A DNA stretch of 64,000 nucleotides from Ravibacter sp964559125 (GTDB taxonomy: Bacteria > Bacteroidota > Bacteroidia > Cytophagales > Spirosomataceae): positions 186,001-250,000 of the forward strand of contig CAZLGW010000003.1 in the NCBI GenBank assembly GCA_964559125.1. Reading direction: 5' to 3'. Under the pieces are notes generated by a model. The model made no database searches. It was not told where the DNA came from and worked only from the letters and a program-made list of their open reading frames with translations. Position numbers and translations under genes: made by a program. Of this stretch, positions 52,189-60,382 are shown in pieces (position 1 is the stretch's first letter; every line of letters begins with the position of its first letter).

Positions 52189-53181
52189 ATGAACCAGAAA
52201 TCAGTCCAGGAACTGGCGGTGCTGATCGGCACCACGCTCGACCGTTTCATTCACCAGGAGCAGAGTGCGTTCCCGTATGCCACTGGGGAACTTTCTCATC
52301 TTTTGAGAGATATCGCGCTTGCAGGGAAAATCATAAACAGGGAAGTAAACAGGGCCGGGCTTGTCGACCTGGCAGGTGCGATGGGACATGCGAATGTGCA
52401 GGGAGAGAGCCAGCAAAAGCTGGATGTGATTGCCAATATCCGTTTTCTCAGGGCATTGCAGCGGGGAGGGGAGGTGTGCGCCATCATATCGGAAGAAGAT
52501 GAAGGGATTATTTATACCAATAACGATAACGGCAAGTACGTAGTGGCGATCGATCCGCTGGACGGATCTTCCAATATCGACGTAAACGTTTCGATCGGTA
52601 CTATCTTTTCGATATATCGCCGCGTTACGCCGATCGGGACACAGGCAAACATGTCCGACTTCATGCAGGGCGGACGGAAGCAGGTGGCCGCCGGTTACAT
52701 ACTCTATGGTTCTTCTACCATACTGGTTTATTCGACCGGCAGCGGGGTAAATGCCTTTACCTATGAATATTCGCTGGGAGAATACATCCTGTCGCACAGG
52801 AACCTGCGCTGCCCCGAAGACGGCTCGATTTATTCTATTAATGACGGGTATTTCGATGAGTATGACGACTATATCCGTTCTTATGTGCTGAAATGCAGGG
52901 CAAAGGGGCTGACCGCGAGGTATATCGGGTCACTTGTCGGGGATTTCCACAGGAATAGCCTCAAAGGCGGGGTTTATCTGTACCCTGCCACAAAAAAAAC
53001 GCCTTCCGGCAAGCTGAGGCTTTTGTATGAATGCTATCCCCTGGCATTCCTGGCAGAGCAACTGGGCGCGGTGGCGACAGACGGGCAGCAGGCTATACTC
53101 GATATTATTCCGGAGCATTATCATCAGAGAACGCCTTTTATAGTAGGGTCGCCGGCGATGGTCAGGGAGATTTTGGAATAA
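52189..53181 (+). CDS. fbp: Class I fructose-1,6-bisphosphatase
   Basis: The cytoplasmic gluconeogenic enzyme removes the 1-phosphate from fructose 1,6-bisphosphate. The 330-residue protein has the metal-site motifs IISEEDEGII (Glu, near residues 99-108) and AIDPLDGSSNIDVNVSIGTI (near 121-140), and the substrate-binding KGGVYLYPAT and ECYPLAFLAEQLGA regions. Length is normal for class I. No leader promoter with a good -7 box is seen. A GC-rich repeat follows the stop and may act as its terminator. Confidence 0.96.
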   Translation: MNQKSVQELAVLIGTTLDRFIHQEQSAFPYATGELSHLLRDIALAGKIINREVNRAGLVDLAGAMGHANVQGESQQKLDVIANIRFLRALQRGGEVCAIISEEDEGIIYTNNDNGKYVVAIDPLDGSSNIDVNVSIGTIFSIYRRVTPIGTQANMSDFMQGGRKQVAAGYILYGSSTILVYSTGSGVNAFTYEYSLGEYILSHRNLRCPEDGSIYSINDGYFDEYDDYIRSYVLKCRAKGLTARYIGSLVGDFHRNSLKGGVYLYPATKKTPSGKLRLLYECYPLAFLAEQLGAVATDGQQAILDIIPEHYHQRTPFIVGSPAMVREILE

Positions 53182-53185
53182 CCTC

Positions 53186-53221
53186 TCCCCCCGGCCCCCT
53201 CTCCTTGGCAGGCAGAGGGGG
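53186..53221. repeat. GC-rich intergenic hairpin repeat after fbp
   Basis: CCCCCTC (53195-53201) pairs with GAGGGGG (53215-53221) around a 13-base loop, preceded by CTCCCCCCGG. It resembles, without being identical to, the GC-rich modules at 28576-28816. It may serve as a terminator for fbp. Confidence 0.5.
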
Positions 53222-53299
53222 AGTCGTTTCTGAACTGGGTTATCATGATATATAATCACCAAAATTAAATTATCCCTGATCTATTCCGGATGATAAGGA

Positions 53300-53307
53300 T
53301 ATCTTTG
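53300..53307 (+). promoter_or_regulatory. Candidate -7 box for isocitrate dehydrogenase
   Basis: TATCTTTG matches TAnnTTTG 47 bases before the ATG at 53355. The -33 position holds only a weak CTG (53276-53278) at 21 bases. Confidence 0.45.
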
Positions 53308-53354
53308 TAAAATAGCCGTGAGACATCGACAGATCACCGCATTATTTTACACAA

Positions 53355-54803
53355 ATGACATCAACCGAGAAAGTTCCTGTAACAGTAGCCTACGGCGACG
53401 GAATAGGTCCTGAAATTATGGCGGCAACGCTGGGCATCCTGGAAGCAGCCGGCGCCCGGATAGAACCCGAAATCATAGAGGTAGGAGAGAAGGTATACCG
53501 TAGTGGTGTGCCGGGCGGGATACGCGAAAGCGCATGGGAATCGCTGAGAAGGACAAAAGTATTCCTGAAGGCGCCCATCACGACCCCCCAGGGCGGCGGC
53601 TACAAGAGCCTTAACGTGACAACCCGCACCGCTTTGGGCCTTTATGCAAATGTGCGGCCCAACCAGGCATACGCTCCTTTTGTGAGGACAAGGCACCCGG
53701 AGCTCGACGTGGTGATCATACGGGAAAATGAAGAAGATCTCTATACGGGCATAGAATACAGGCAGACCAACCACGCCTACCAGACGCTGAAGCTCGTCAC
53801 CAGGCCCGGCTGTGAGCGTATTATCCGTTATGCTTTCCAGTATGCCCGGGCCTACGGGAGGAAGAAAGTGACCTGTTTTTCGAAGGATAATATCATGAAA
53901 ATGACCGATGGGCTTTTTCACAGGATCTTTGACGAAATAGGCGCCGAGTACCCGGAAATAGAAAAAGATCACTGGATTATCGATATAGGCTCGGCCCTGC
54001 TTGCCGACCAGCCCGAACGGTTTGACGTAATTGTAACGCTCAATCTGTATGGCGATATTATTTCCGATATAGCCGCCCAGGTGGCAGGTTCGGTAGGAAT
54101 GGGAGGCTCGGCCAATGTCGGGGATCAGTGCGCGATGTTCGAGGCGATACACGGTTCCGCTCCCGACATTGCAGGGAAGGGTATTGCAAATCCTTCGGGA
54201 TTGCTGAACGGGGCCATCATGATGCTCGTCCATATTGGACAGGGAGCAGTGGCCGAAAAAATACACAATGCCTGGCTGAAGACCATCGAGGACGGGATCC
54301 ATACCGGCGATATCTACAAAGAAGAGCTCAGCAGGAAAAGAGTAGGCACGAAGGAATTCGGAGAAGCCGTGATCGCGCGCCTGGGGCAGAATCCCGAACA
54401 TTTCCGCCCGGTAAGCTATGCGCAGGTGCCCGACCCGATCCGTACGGAAAAAACGGGCCGGATCAGGGAAGTAAAAGAACTTTGCGGAGTGGATATTTTC
54501 CTGGATTGGGAGGGGAATTCAAATCACCTGGGAGATTCATTGGCCGGGATCAGCGCCGGCGATATGCGGTTGTCGGCTATTACCAACAGGGGGGCGAAAG
54601 TATATCCCGGATTTTTTCCCGAAACTTATATAACCGACCACTGGCGCTGCAGGTATCTTTCCGCCCACGGCGAAATTCTGCGGCGGGATATCATCGACCT
54701 CCAGGCTTCCCTGGTATCAGCCGGTTACGATGTGATCAAGACAGAAAATCTCTATAAGTTTAACGGCGTGCCGGGGTATTCGGCCATCCAGGGAGAAGAC
54801 TGA
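53355..54803 (+). CDS. icd: NADP-dependent isocitrate dehydrogenase (Thermus/Rickettsia type)
   Basis: The TCA-cycle enzyme oxidises isocitrate to 2-oxoglutarate and CO2. The 482 residues show the beta-decarboxylating dehydrogenase pattern: VAYGDGIGPEIM, the substrate loop APITTPQGGGYKSLNVTTR, VIIRENEEDLYTGIEYRQ, LNLYGDIISDIAAQVAGS and EAIHGSAPDIAGKGIANPS. After residue 340 there is a C-terminal extension of about 140 residues (GVDIFLDWEGNSNHLGDSL and on), which marks the long Thermus/Rickettsia-like type rather than the E. coli Icd type. NADP use is assigned from the family. It stands alone. Confidence 0.9.
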   Translation: MTSTEKVPVTVAYGDGIGPEIMAATLGILEAAGARIEPEIIEVGEKVYRSGVPGGIRESAWESLRRTKVFLKAPITTPQGGGYKSLNVTTRTALGLYANVRPNQAYAPFVRTRHPELDVVIIRENEEDLYTGIEYRQTNHAYQTLKLVTRPGCERIIRYAFQYARAYGRKKVTCFSKDNIMKMTDGLFHRIFDEIGAEYPEIEKDHWIIDIGSALLADQPERFDVIVTLNLYGDIISDIAAQVAGSVGMGGSANVGDQCAMFEAIHGSAPDIAGKGIANPSGLLNGAIMMLVHIGQGAVAEKIHNAWLKTIEDGIHTGDIYKEELSRKRVGTKEFGEAVIARLGQNPEHFRPVSYAQVPDPIRTEKTGRIREVKELCGVDIFLDWEGNSNHLGDSLAGISAGDMRLSAITNRGAKVYPGFFPETYITDHWRCRYLSAHGEILRRDIIDLQASLVSAGYDVIKTENLYKFNGVPGYSAIQGED

Positions 54804-54885
54804 ATCTGCGCTTTCAAGAGCGGATTTGCCACATCCTTTGAAAAAGCTTCGTAATTTACAGGACGGAACAGGACAATGTGATTTT

Positions 54886-54979
54886 ACCACAGAGCACAGA
54901 GTTGCACAGAGAGTTTTGGAGGATATCTGAATCACGTTCTGCACTTTCTCTGCGTACTCCACGAACTTTGCGGTTAAGA
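54886..54979. repeat. Imperfect palindromic intergenic repeat (CACAGAG/CGCAGAG type)
   Basis: The left arm begins ACCACAGAGCACAGAG, and the right arm, read on the minus strand, begins AACCGCAAAGTTCGTGGAG and continues to CGCAGAGA. Both arms carry ACCRCARAG units repeating at about 10-11 base steps. I recall similar elements between genes in many bacterial genomes. It fills much of the 303-base gap between icd and the OmpA-like gene; no gene is seen in the rest. Confidence 0.55.
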
Positions 54980-55106
54980 TCCCGCGGAATTTTGAGCGGA
55001 TTGTATATTTTCGCTGTTTCGTACGTTTATTAATAGACGCTTTAAACTTTTTGAAATCAAACCGGATCCATTTGTAAGAGTATGGGATACCGGCTTATAA
55101 ACAGGT

Positions 55107-57119
55107 ATGAAAAGGCATAATTATATACGTTTGTCGCTTTGGGCAGTATTATTGCTCGGCGTTGGGTTATGGTCATGTGATTCTGCGAAGAAGACCTTTA
55201 ATTCCGGTGTGCGTAAGTTTAAGGACGGGGAATATGATCTGGCTATTAAAGATTTCAACGCGGCGCTGGAAGCCAGCTACGAGGTAAAGGAGGCAAACAG
55301 GTTTATAGCCGAGTCCTACAGGCTTTCCAACCGGTTCAGAGAGGCAATCCCGTATTTTAAGAAAGTGGTGGAAGAAGAACCGGATAATGCCGACGCCCGT
55401 TTTCAATATGCCTATGCGCTTAAAACTGCCGGTCAGTACAATGAGGCAAAAGAGTACTTTCTTGCGGCAGCCAATCTTGCCAATGCGCCTGAGAATATGA
55501 AAAGCCGTGCACTGAGAGAGGTAGAGATCCTCAAGATTATGGACAGGATAGCGCTGAAGAAACCGGAATTCGAAGTGGAAAACCTGCCTGTCAATACGCC
55601 CGGAGCGGAGTTTGGGCCGGCTGTGGTAGGACAGGAGCTGATATTTTCAACTTCCAGGAAGCAGAAGACTTATAAGAACAACGGCCAGCAGATGCTGGGT
55701 ATTTATAAGATCGGTTTTGGCGAAGATCCTACCAGGATGCTCCCGGGAAATGCGGCCCTGTTCAGCCAGCAGATATTCGATCCTGAAGCAAATGAAGGCT
55801 CGCCTGCCTTTTCGCCCGACGGGAAAACCCTGGTTTTTGCCCGGGGAAATACCGGTAAAAAGAGGGGAACTACCGACGTAAAGCTCTATATGTCGCGCAA
55901 TGTGAACGGACAGTGGAGCGAGCCGCGTTACCTGCCGGTCAACGATTCCCTGGCCTGGGACGGCTCTCCGGCGTTTTCCAGGGATGGAAAGACGCTTTAT
56001 TTTGCATCAAACCGTAAAGGAGGTTTTGGGGGAATAGATCTTTACAGTACCAATATGGATGCTTCCGGACGGTTTAGCAGGCCGGTAAACATGGGCGCAT
56101 CGATCAATACGGCCGGTGATGAGATGTTTCCTTATGTTTCGCCCGACAATAAGCTGTACTTTGCCTCCGACGGGCACCCCGGTTTGGGCAAGCTGGATAT
56201 TTTTGTTGCTACACGCTCCCAGGGCGTGATTGCGATCGAGAATATGGGTATTCCATTCAATACACCGCAGGACGATTTCGGCCTCGTTTTCCTGGATGAC
56301 GAAAGCGGTTTCTTCTCCAGTAACAGGGAAGGAGGTAAGGGAGACGACGATATCTATTACTTCTACATCCCTGAGACCGAGACAGACAAACCTGTCATTG
56401 CAGATAAGCCGGAAGATCCCCGCCTGTTCGAAGGGAAACCAAAAACAGTTGCTTATTTCCTTGCCGGTACGATACTTGAAAATGATCCGGAAAATGCGGC
56501 TCCCCTCGACTCGGCCTACGTGAGGATCATGGTTGAAGGAGACAGCACAGAAATAGAGCTGGCCAGGCTGGATACAGATAATAAGGGAGATTTTGGCACG
56601 TTTAAGCTGGAAGAGGGAAAAACCTACGATCTGCTGGCCGGACGACGGGGATTTATCAGCAAAAGGGTGCCGTTTTCGATGGAAGGAAAATCGATACCTT
56701 TTATCTTCCTGAACAAGCTACACACCGATACGACTTACAGGGTCACTATCAGGCTTGACCGCCTTGAGCTGAACAAGACTTTTACGCTTGAGAATATCTA
56801 CTACGATCTTGATAAGTTCGATATCAGGGCAGATGCCGCGCCCGAACTGGATAAGCTGGCGCAGCTCCTGAAAGACAACCCGACGATGGTGATAGAGCTG
56901 AGCTCCCATACCGATACCCGCGGGTCTGACGCCTATAACATGACACTTTCCCAGAAACGTGCCGAGTCGGTCGTGAACTACCTGACCTTAAGGGGTATCG
57001 ATCCCGAAAGGATGGAAGCGCGCGGCTACGGCGAGCGTGACCTGATCGTCCAGAACGCGAAAACCGAAGAAGAGCACCAGCGGAACCGGCGCACCGAGTT
57101 TACGATCCTAAGCTATTGA
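55107..57119 (+). CDS. OmpA-family lipoprotein with TPR, propeller and CRD domains (PorE-like)
   Basis: A 670-residue protein. Order: lipoprotein signal (LLLGVGLWSC, Cys24), TPR-like helices (about 30-140), a PD40-type beta-propeller (about 150-430, with repeats such as GSPAFSPDGKTLVFARG and GSPAFSRDGKTLYFASN), a carboxypeptidase-regulatory-like domain (about 445-540) and a C-terminal OmpA domain (about 555-668; NIYYDLDKFDIRADA, ELSSHTDTRGSDAYN). This order matches PorE, which ties the type IX secretion system to peptidoglycan in Porphyromonas; many paralogues exist, so a T9SS role is likely but not certain. The 3' end overlaps the convergent symporter gene by 20 bases. Confidence 0.85.
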   Translation: MKRHNYIRLSLWAVLLLGVGLWSCDSAKKTFNSGVRKFKDGEYDLAIKDFNAALEASYEVKEANRFIAESYRLSNRFREAIPYFKKVVEEEPDNADARFQYAYALKTAGQYNEAKEYFLAAANLANAPENMKSRALREVEILKIMDRIALKKPEFEVENLPVNTPGAEFGPAVVGQELIFSTSRKQKTYKNNGQQMLGIYKIGFGEDPTRMLPGNAALFSQQIFDPEANEGSPAFSPDGKTLVFARGNTGKKRGTTDVKLYMSRNVNGQWSEPRYLPVNDSLAWDGSPAFSRDGKTLYFASNRKGGFGGIDLYSTNMDASGRFSRPVNMGASINTAGDEMFPYVSPDNKLYFASDGHPGLGKLDIFVATRSQGVIAIENMGIPFNTPQDDFGLVFLDDESGFFSSNREGGKGDDDIYYFYIPETETDKPVIADKPEDPRLFEGKPKTVAYFLAGTILENDPENAAPLDSAYVRIMVEGDSTEIELARLDTDNKGDFGTFKLEEGKTYDLLAGRRGFISKRVPFSMEGKSIPFIFLNKLHTDTTYRVTIRLDRLELNKTFTLENIYYDLDKFDIRADAAPELDKLAQLLKDNPTMVIELSSHTDTRGSDAYNMTLSQKRAESVVNYLTLRGIDPERMEARGYGERDLIVQNAKTEEEHQRNRRTEFTILSY

Positions 57120-58566
57120 CCGGCTTCCTTCCCATGGATAAAATCCACAAGCCAAGGAAAGTGATCAGCCCGTTGATGATCAGCCTTTCGAAGCCGAACT
57201 GATAGCCGTTAAACCATTCGACTGAATTCTGATTGAGTATATAGGTCAGAAGAGGGGCTGCTACGCATACCAGGGGAACCCACTTGTCCCTGACGCCGGT
57301 CCTGGTCAGCACGCCGAATGAAAACAATCCTAATAGCGGACCGTAGGTGTACCCGGCCAGGTCGAACACCGCTGTGATCACTTCTTTGCTGTTGAGCTTG
57401 TTAAAGACGATAATGACAAGATAGAAAAGCACAGAAAACCCTACATGTACCCAGAATTTGATCCTGGCGCGTTCCTTCTCCGGCTTATTTCCGATATTCA
57501 TAAAGTCGACGCAGAAGGAAGTAGTGAGGGCCGTAAGCGCCGAGTCGGAGCTGGCGTAGGTAGCTGCCGTAATACCGAGCAGGAAGGTGATGCCCACGAC
57601 AGGCCCGAGATTGTTGAGGGCAAGCATGGGGTAAAAATCGTCGGTGCGGGCCGGCGGGGTGATGCCTTTGGTGGAAGCGTACAGGTAGAGCAGTGCGCCT
57701 AGCGAAAGAAAAAGCAGGTTTACAATGACCAGTACCACCGTAAACCAGAACATATTTTTCTGTGCTTCGCCGATGTTTTTACAGGTCAGGTTCTTCTGCA
57801 TCAGGTCCTGGTCAAGCCCGGTCATCACAACCGCTATGAAGGCCCCGGCGAGAAACTGCTTAAAGAAATTTTTGGAATCGTTGATCTCCCAGAAGAATAT
57901 CTTGGAATAACCGCTTTCCCTGACGGTTTTTATAATTTCGGAAGTGCTTACCAGATCCAGCTCGCGCGCGACCAGTATAATAGTGAGGATCACCGCTGTG
58001 ACCAGGAACAGCGTTTGGAGGGTGTCGGTAATGATAATGGTTTTGACCCCGCCTTTAAACGTATACACCCATATCAGGAGGATGGTGATGGCTACCGAAA
58101 CCTCGAACGGGATTCCCAGCGGCTGAAAAAGTGCATATTGAAGCACCCCGGCAGCTACGTACAGCCTTACGGCCGAGCCGACTGTCCTGGAGATCAGGAA
58201 AACCGCAGAACCGGACTTGTAAGACCAGAATCCAAACCGCTTTTCAAGGTAGGTATAGATCGAGATGAGGTTCAGCCGGTAATAAAGCGGCATTAAGACT
58301 GTACCGATCACCAGGTAACCCAGCAGGTAGCCCAGCACGACCTGGAAGTAGGAGAACTGGATATTGGCTACCGAGCCCGGTATCGAAACAAAGGTCACTC
58401 CCGACAGCGACGTGCCGATCATGCCAAAAGCTACCAGGTACCAGGGCGACTGCCTGTTGGCTGTAAAAAAAGTATTTGTATCGGCTCCTCTCGCAGTGTA
58501 TAGCGATACAAGGATTAACATAAGAAAATAGACGGAGAGAATGCCTAGCGCGACGTATGGATTCAT
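57100..58566 (-). CDS. Sodium:solute symporter (SSS family)
   Basis: A 488-residue inner-membrane protein with about thirteen hydrophobic segments. SSS features: the first helix followed by NTFFTANRQSPWYLVAFGMIGTSLSG (read at residues 31-56), then LYYRLNLISIYTYLEKRFG and DLAGYTYGPLLGLFSFGVLTR. It carries a solute with sodium ions; members take up sugars, sialic acid, amino acids or vitamins, and the substrate is not predictable here. No catabolic gene is linked to it. It is convergent with the PorE-like gene. Confidence 0.9.
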   Translation of the reverse strand: MNPYVALGILSVYFLMLILVSLYTARGADTNTFFTANRQSPWYLVAFGMIGTSLSGVTFVSIPGSVANIQFSYFQVVLGYLLGYLVIGTVLMPLYYRLNLISIYTYLEKRFGFWSYKSGSAVFLISRTVGSAVRLYVAAGVLQYALFQPLGIPFEVSVAITILLIWVYTFKGGVKTIIITDTLQTLFLVTAVILTIILVARELDLVSTSEIIKTVRESGYSKIFFWEINDSKNFFKQFLAGAFIAVVMTGLDQDLMQKNLTCKNIGEAQKNMFWFTVVLVIVNLLFLSLGALLYLYASTKGITPPARTDDFYPMLALNNLGPVVGITFLLGITAATYASSDSALTALTTSFCVDFMNIGNKPEKERARIKFWVHVGFSVLFYLVIIVFNKLNSKEVITAVFDLAGYTYGPLLGLFSFGVLTRTGVRDKWVPLVCVAAPLLTYILNQNSVEWFNGYQFGFERLIINGLITFLGLWILSMGRKPVNSLGS

Positions 58567-58639
58567 CTGGATGGAGAAACTTTTATTTTTAACGCGGGTG
58601 AAAGTACAAAAAAACCTTCTTTAGTTTGGCATCTTTAAG

Positions 58640-58647
58640 TAGATTTG
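58640..58647 (+). promoter_or_regulatory. Candidate -7 box for clpS-recR
   Basis: TAGATTTG matches TAnnTTTG 27 bases before the clpS ATG. TTTG at 58625-58628 is too close (11 bases) to be the -33 element; TTTA at 58620-58623 lies 16 bases away. Confidence 0.4.
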
Positions 58648-58674
58648 CTTCTGCAAACGAAATATGGTTGACAA

Positions 58675-58950
58675 ATGCAGATCAGTGAAAATACCGACAC
58701 CGAAGTATTACAGGAGACTGTCGATACCGAAGTCAGGAGCCTGGTAGTTTTTAATGATGATATAAATACGTTCGATTGGGTAATTGAAACTCTTATCGAG
58801 GTTTGCGGTCATACGCCGCATCAGGCAGAACAGTGTACGATCATTATTCATTTCAAAGGGAAATGCAGCGTCAAAGACGGGACTTATGAAGAGCTTGTCG
58901 AGATGCGGAATGATATTTGCCGCAGGGGTATTTCTGCGGAAGTGATTTAA
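58675..58950 (+). CDS. clpS: ATP-dependent Clp protease adaptor ClpS
   Basis: A 91-residue adaptor that binds N-degron substrates and delivers them to ClpAP. The core LVVFNDDINTFDWVIETLIE (near residues 22-41) and HQAEQCTIIIHFKGKCSV carry the N-end-recognition pocket residues (Asn, Asp, Thr, His). The N-terminal tail is acidic and disordered, as usual. It lies 31 bases before recR and shares its strand; the promoter-like box upstream suggests a two-gene unit. Confidence 0.92.
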   Translation: MQISENTDTEVLQETVDTEVRSLVVFNDDINTFDWVIETLIEVCGHTPHQAEQCTIIIHFKGKCSVKDGTYEELVEMRNDICRRGISAEVI

Positions 58951-58981
58951 ACGGGACTTACTCCGTGTTTTTGCCTGCTCC

Positions 58982-59596
58982 ATGAATTATCCGTCGAAAC
59001 TTATAGAAAATGCTGTAAACGAAATCTCCAGGCTACCCGGTATCGGGAAGAAGTCTGCCCTTCGCCTGGCATTACACCTCCTGAAAAGGGATCCTGAGCA
59101 AACCCGGAGTCTCGCAGATTCCCTGGTCGCTTTACGGGAGCAGACCTGTTATTGCGTAAAATGCCATAATATTTCTGACAGTGGGATCTGTTCTATCTGT
59201 GCCGGCAACAGGAGAGACACTTCCGTAATCTGCGTGGTGACGGATACGCGCGATGTGCTGGCCATAGAAAATACTTCACAGTATAACGGCCTGTATCACG
59301 TGCTGGGAGGGATTATCTCACCCATGGAAGGGATAGGGCCTTCCGACCTGACTATCGATTCTCTTATCCAGCGGGTTGTTTCGGCCCCCGAAGATGAGCC
59401 GGTGAAGGAAGTTATCCTCGCTTTGAGTGCTACGATGGAAGGCGATACGACTGCGTTTTACCTGCAGAAGAAACTGAAAGCCACACATGTGAAAGTAAGT
59501 ACGATTGCCAGGGGCATTCCTGTGGGAGGAGACCTGGAATATACCGATGAAGTTACTTTGGGACGGAGCATCGTAGGACGGTTGGTCTACGAATAA
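58982..59596 (+). CDS. recR: Recombination protein RecR
   Basis: The 204-residue protein works with RecO and RecF in recombinational repair at single-strand gaps. Visible: helix-hairpin-helix ISRLPGIGKKSALRLALHLL (near residues 14-33), the zinc finger CYCVKCHNISDSGICSIC (near 56-73), and the Toprim domain starting ICVVTDTRDVLAIENT. Length is normal. It follows clpS closely. 87 bases separate it from the superoxide dismutase gene. Confidence 0.96.
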   Translation: MNYPSKLIENAVNEISRLPGIGKKSALRLALHLLKRDPEQTRSLADSLVALREQTCYCVKCHNISDSGICSICAGNRRDTSVICVVTDTRDVLAIENTSQYNGLYHVLGGIISPMEGIGPSDLTIDSLIQRVVSAPEDEPVKEVILALSATMEGDTTAFYLQKKLKATHVKVSTIARGIPVGGDLEYTDEVTLGRSIVGRLVYE

Positions 59597-59683
59597 TTTT
59601 TTATGATTATCGCCTTTGTTCCGGATGTTTTGAATTATTTACTAAATTCCGATTTCTAAATCTGTTGAAAACCACAAATTGCT

Positions 59684-60382
59684 ATGAATAGAAAAGAGTT
59701 TTTGAATACAGTTACCGGGGGAGCGATCGCGCTCGGCTTTGCAGGTACCGCGGTTCGGTGTACTCCCGGCTCGGCAGTAAGGGAGGTCGCTCCTTTCACC
59801 CAGAAAGAGCTGCCCTACGATTTCGGGGCTCTGGAGCCTCATTTCGACAAGGAAACTATGGAAATCCACTATACGAAACATCATACCGCTTATATCAATA
59901 ATCTCAACAAGGCGCTGGAAGGGACGGAGCTGTCCAGCAAAACGCTGGAAGAATTGCTGAAAGCGGCGGGAGAAGGGCCGGTAGGGGTAAGAAACAATGC
60001 CGGAGGGCATTGGAACCATACTTTTTTCTGGGATATTCTCGGTCCGGGGAAAGGCGGGGAGCCTGCCGGGAAGGTGGCAGACGCGATCAACGGGCAGTTC
60101 GGATCATTCGATGCATTTAAGGAGGCTTTTTCCAAAGCCGGTATGGGAAGGTTCGGATCGGGCTGGGCATGGCTGGTATCCAACGGTAATGCTCTTGAAA
60201 TCGGCTCTACGCCTAACCAGGACAATCCATTGATGGACATAGCTGAAATCAAAGGTAAGCCGGTGCTCGGCCTTGACGTATGGGAACACGCCTACTACCT
60301 CAAATACCAGAATAAAAGAGCCGACTTTATCAGCGCTTTCTGGAATGTAGTGGACTGGGATAAAGTGGCAGGGCTTCTTTAG
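59684..60382 (+). CDS. sodA: Exported Fe/Mn superoxide dismutase
   Basis: The 232-residue protein consists of an N-terminal export signal (MNRKEFLNTVTGGAIALGFAG) and a complete Fe/Mn SOD: LPYDFGALEPHFDKETMEIH with the first His, YTKHHTAYINNL, NNAGGHWNHTFFWDIL with the second His, GSGWAWLV, and LDVWEHAYYLKYQN with Asp and His. The metal (Fe or Mn) cannot be decided by eye. Most Fe/Mn SODs are cytoplasmic; the signal here has a single Arg-Lys pair and resembles a Tat-like signal, so a periplasmic location is expected. Its TAG stop overlaps the stop of the convergent TPR gene. Confidence 0.92.
   Translation: MNRKEFLNTVTGGAIALGFAGTAVRCTPGSAVREVAPFTQKELPYDFGALEPHFDKETMEIHYTKHHTAYINNLNKALEGTELSSKTLEELLKAAGEGPVGVRNNAGGHWNHTFFWDILGPGKGGEPAGKVADAINGQFGSFDAFKEAFSKAGMGRFGSGWAWLVSNGNALEIGSTPNQDNPLMDIAEIKGKPVLGLDVWEHAYYLKYQNKRADFISAFWNVVDWDKVAGLL

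Noticed and set aside
53361..54401. 346-codon minus-strand open frame opposite isocitrate dehydrogenase
   Set aside because: Antisense shadow of a well-conserved enzyme; no motif, signal or start context.
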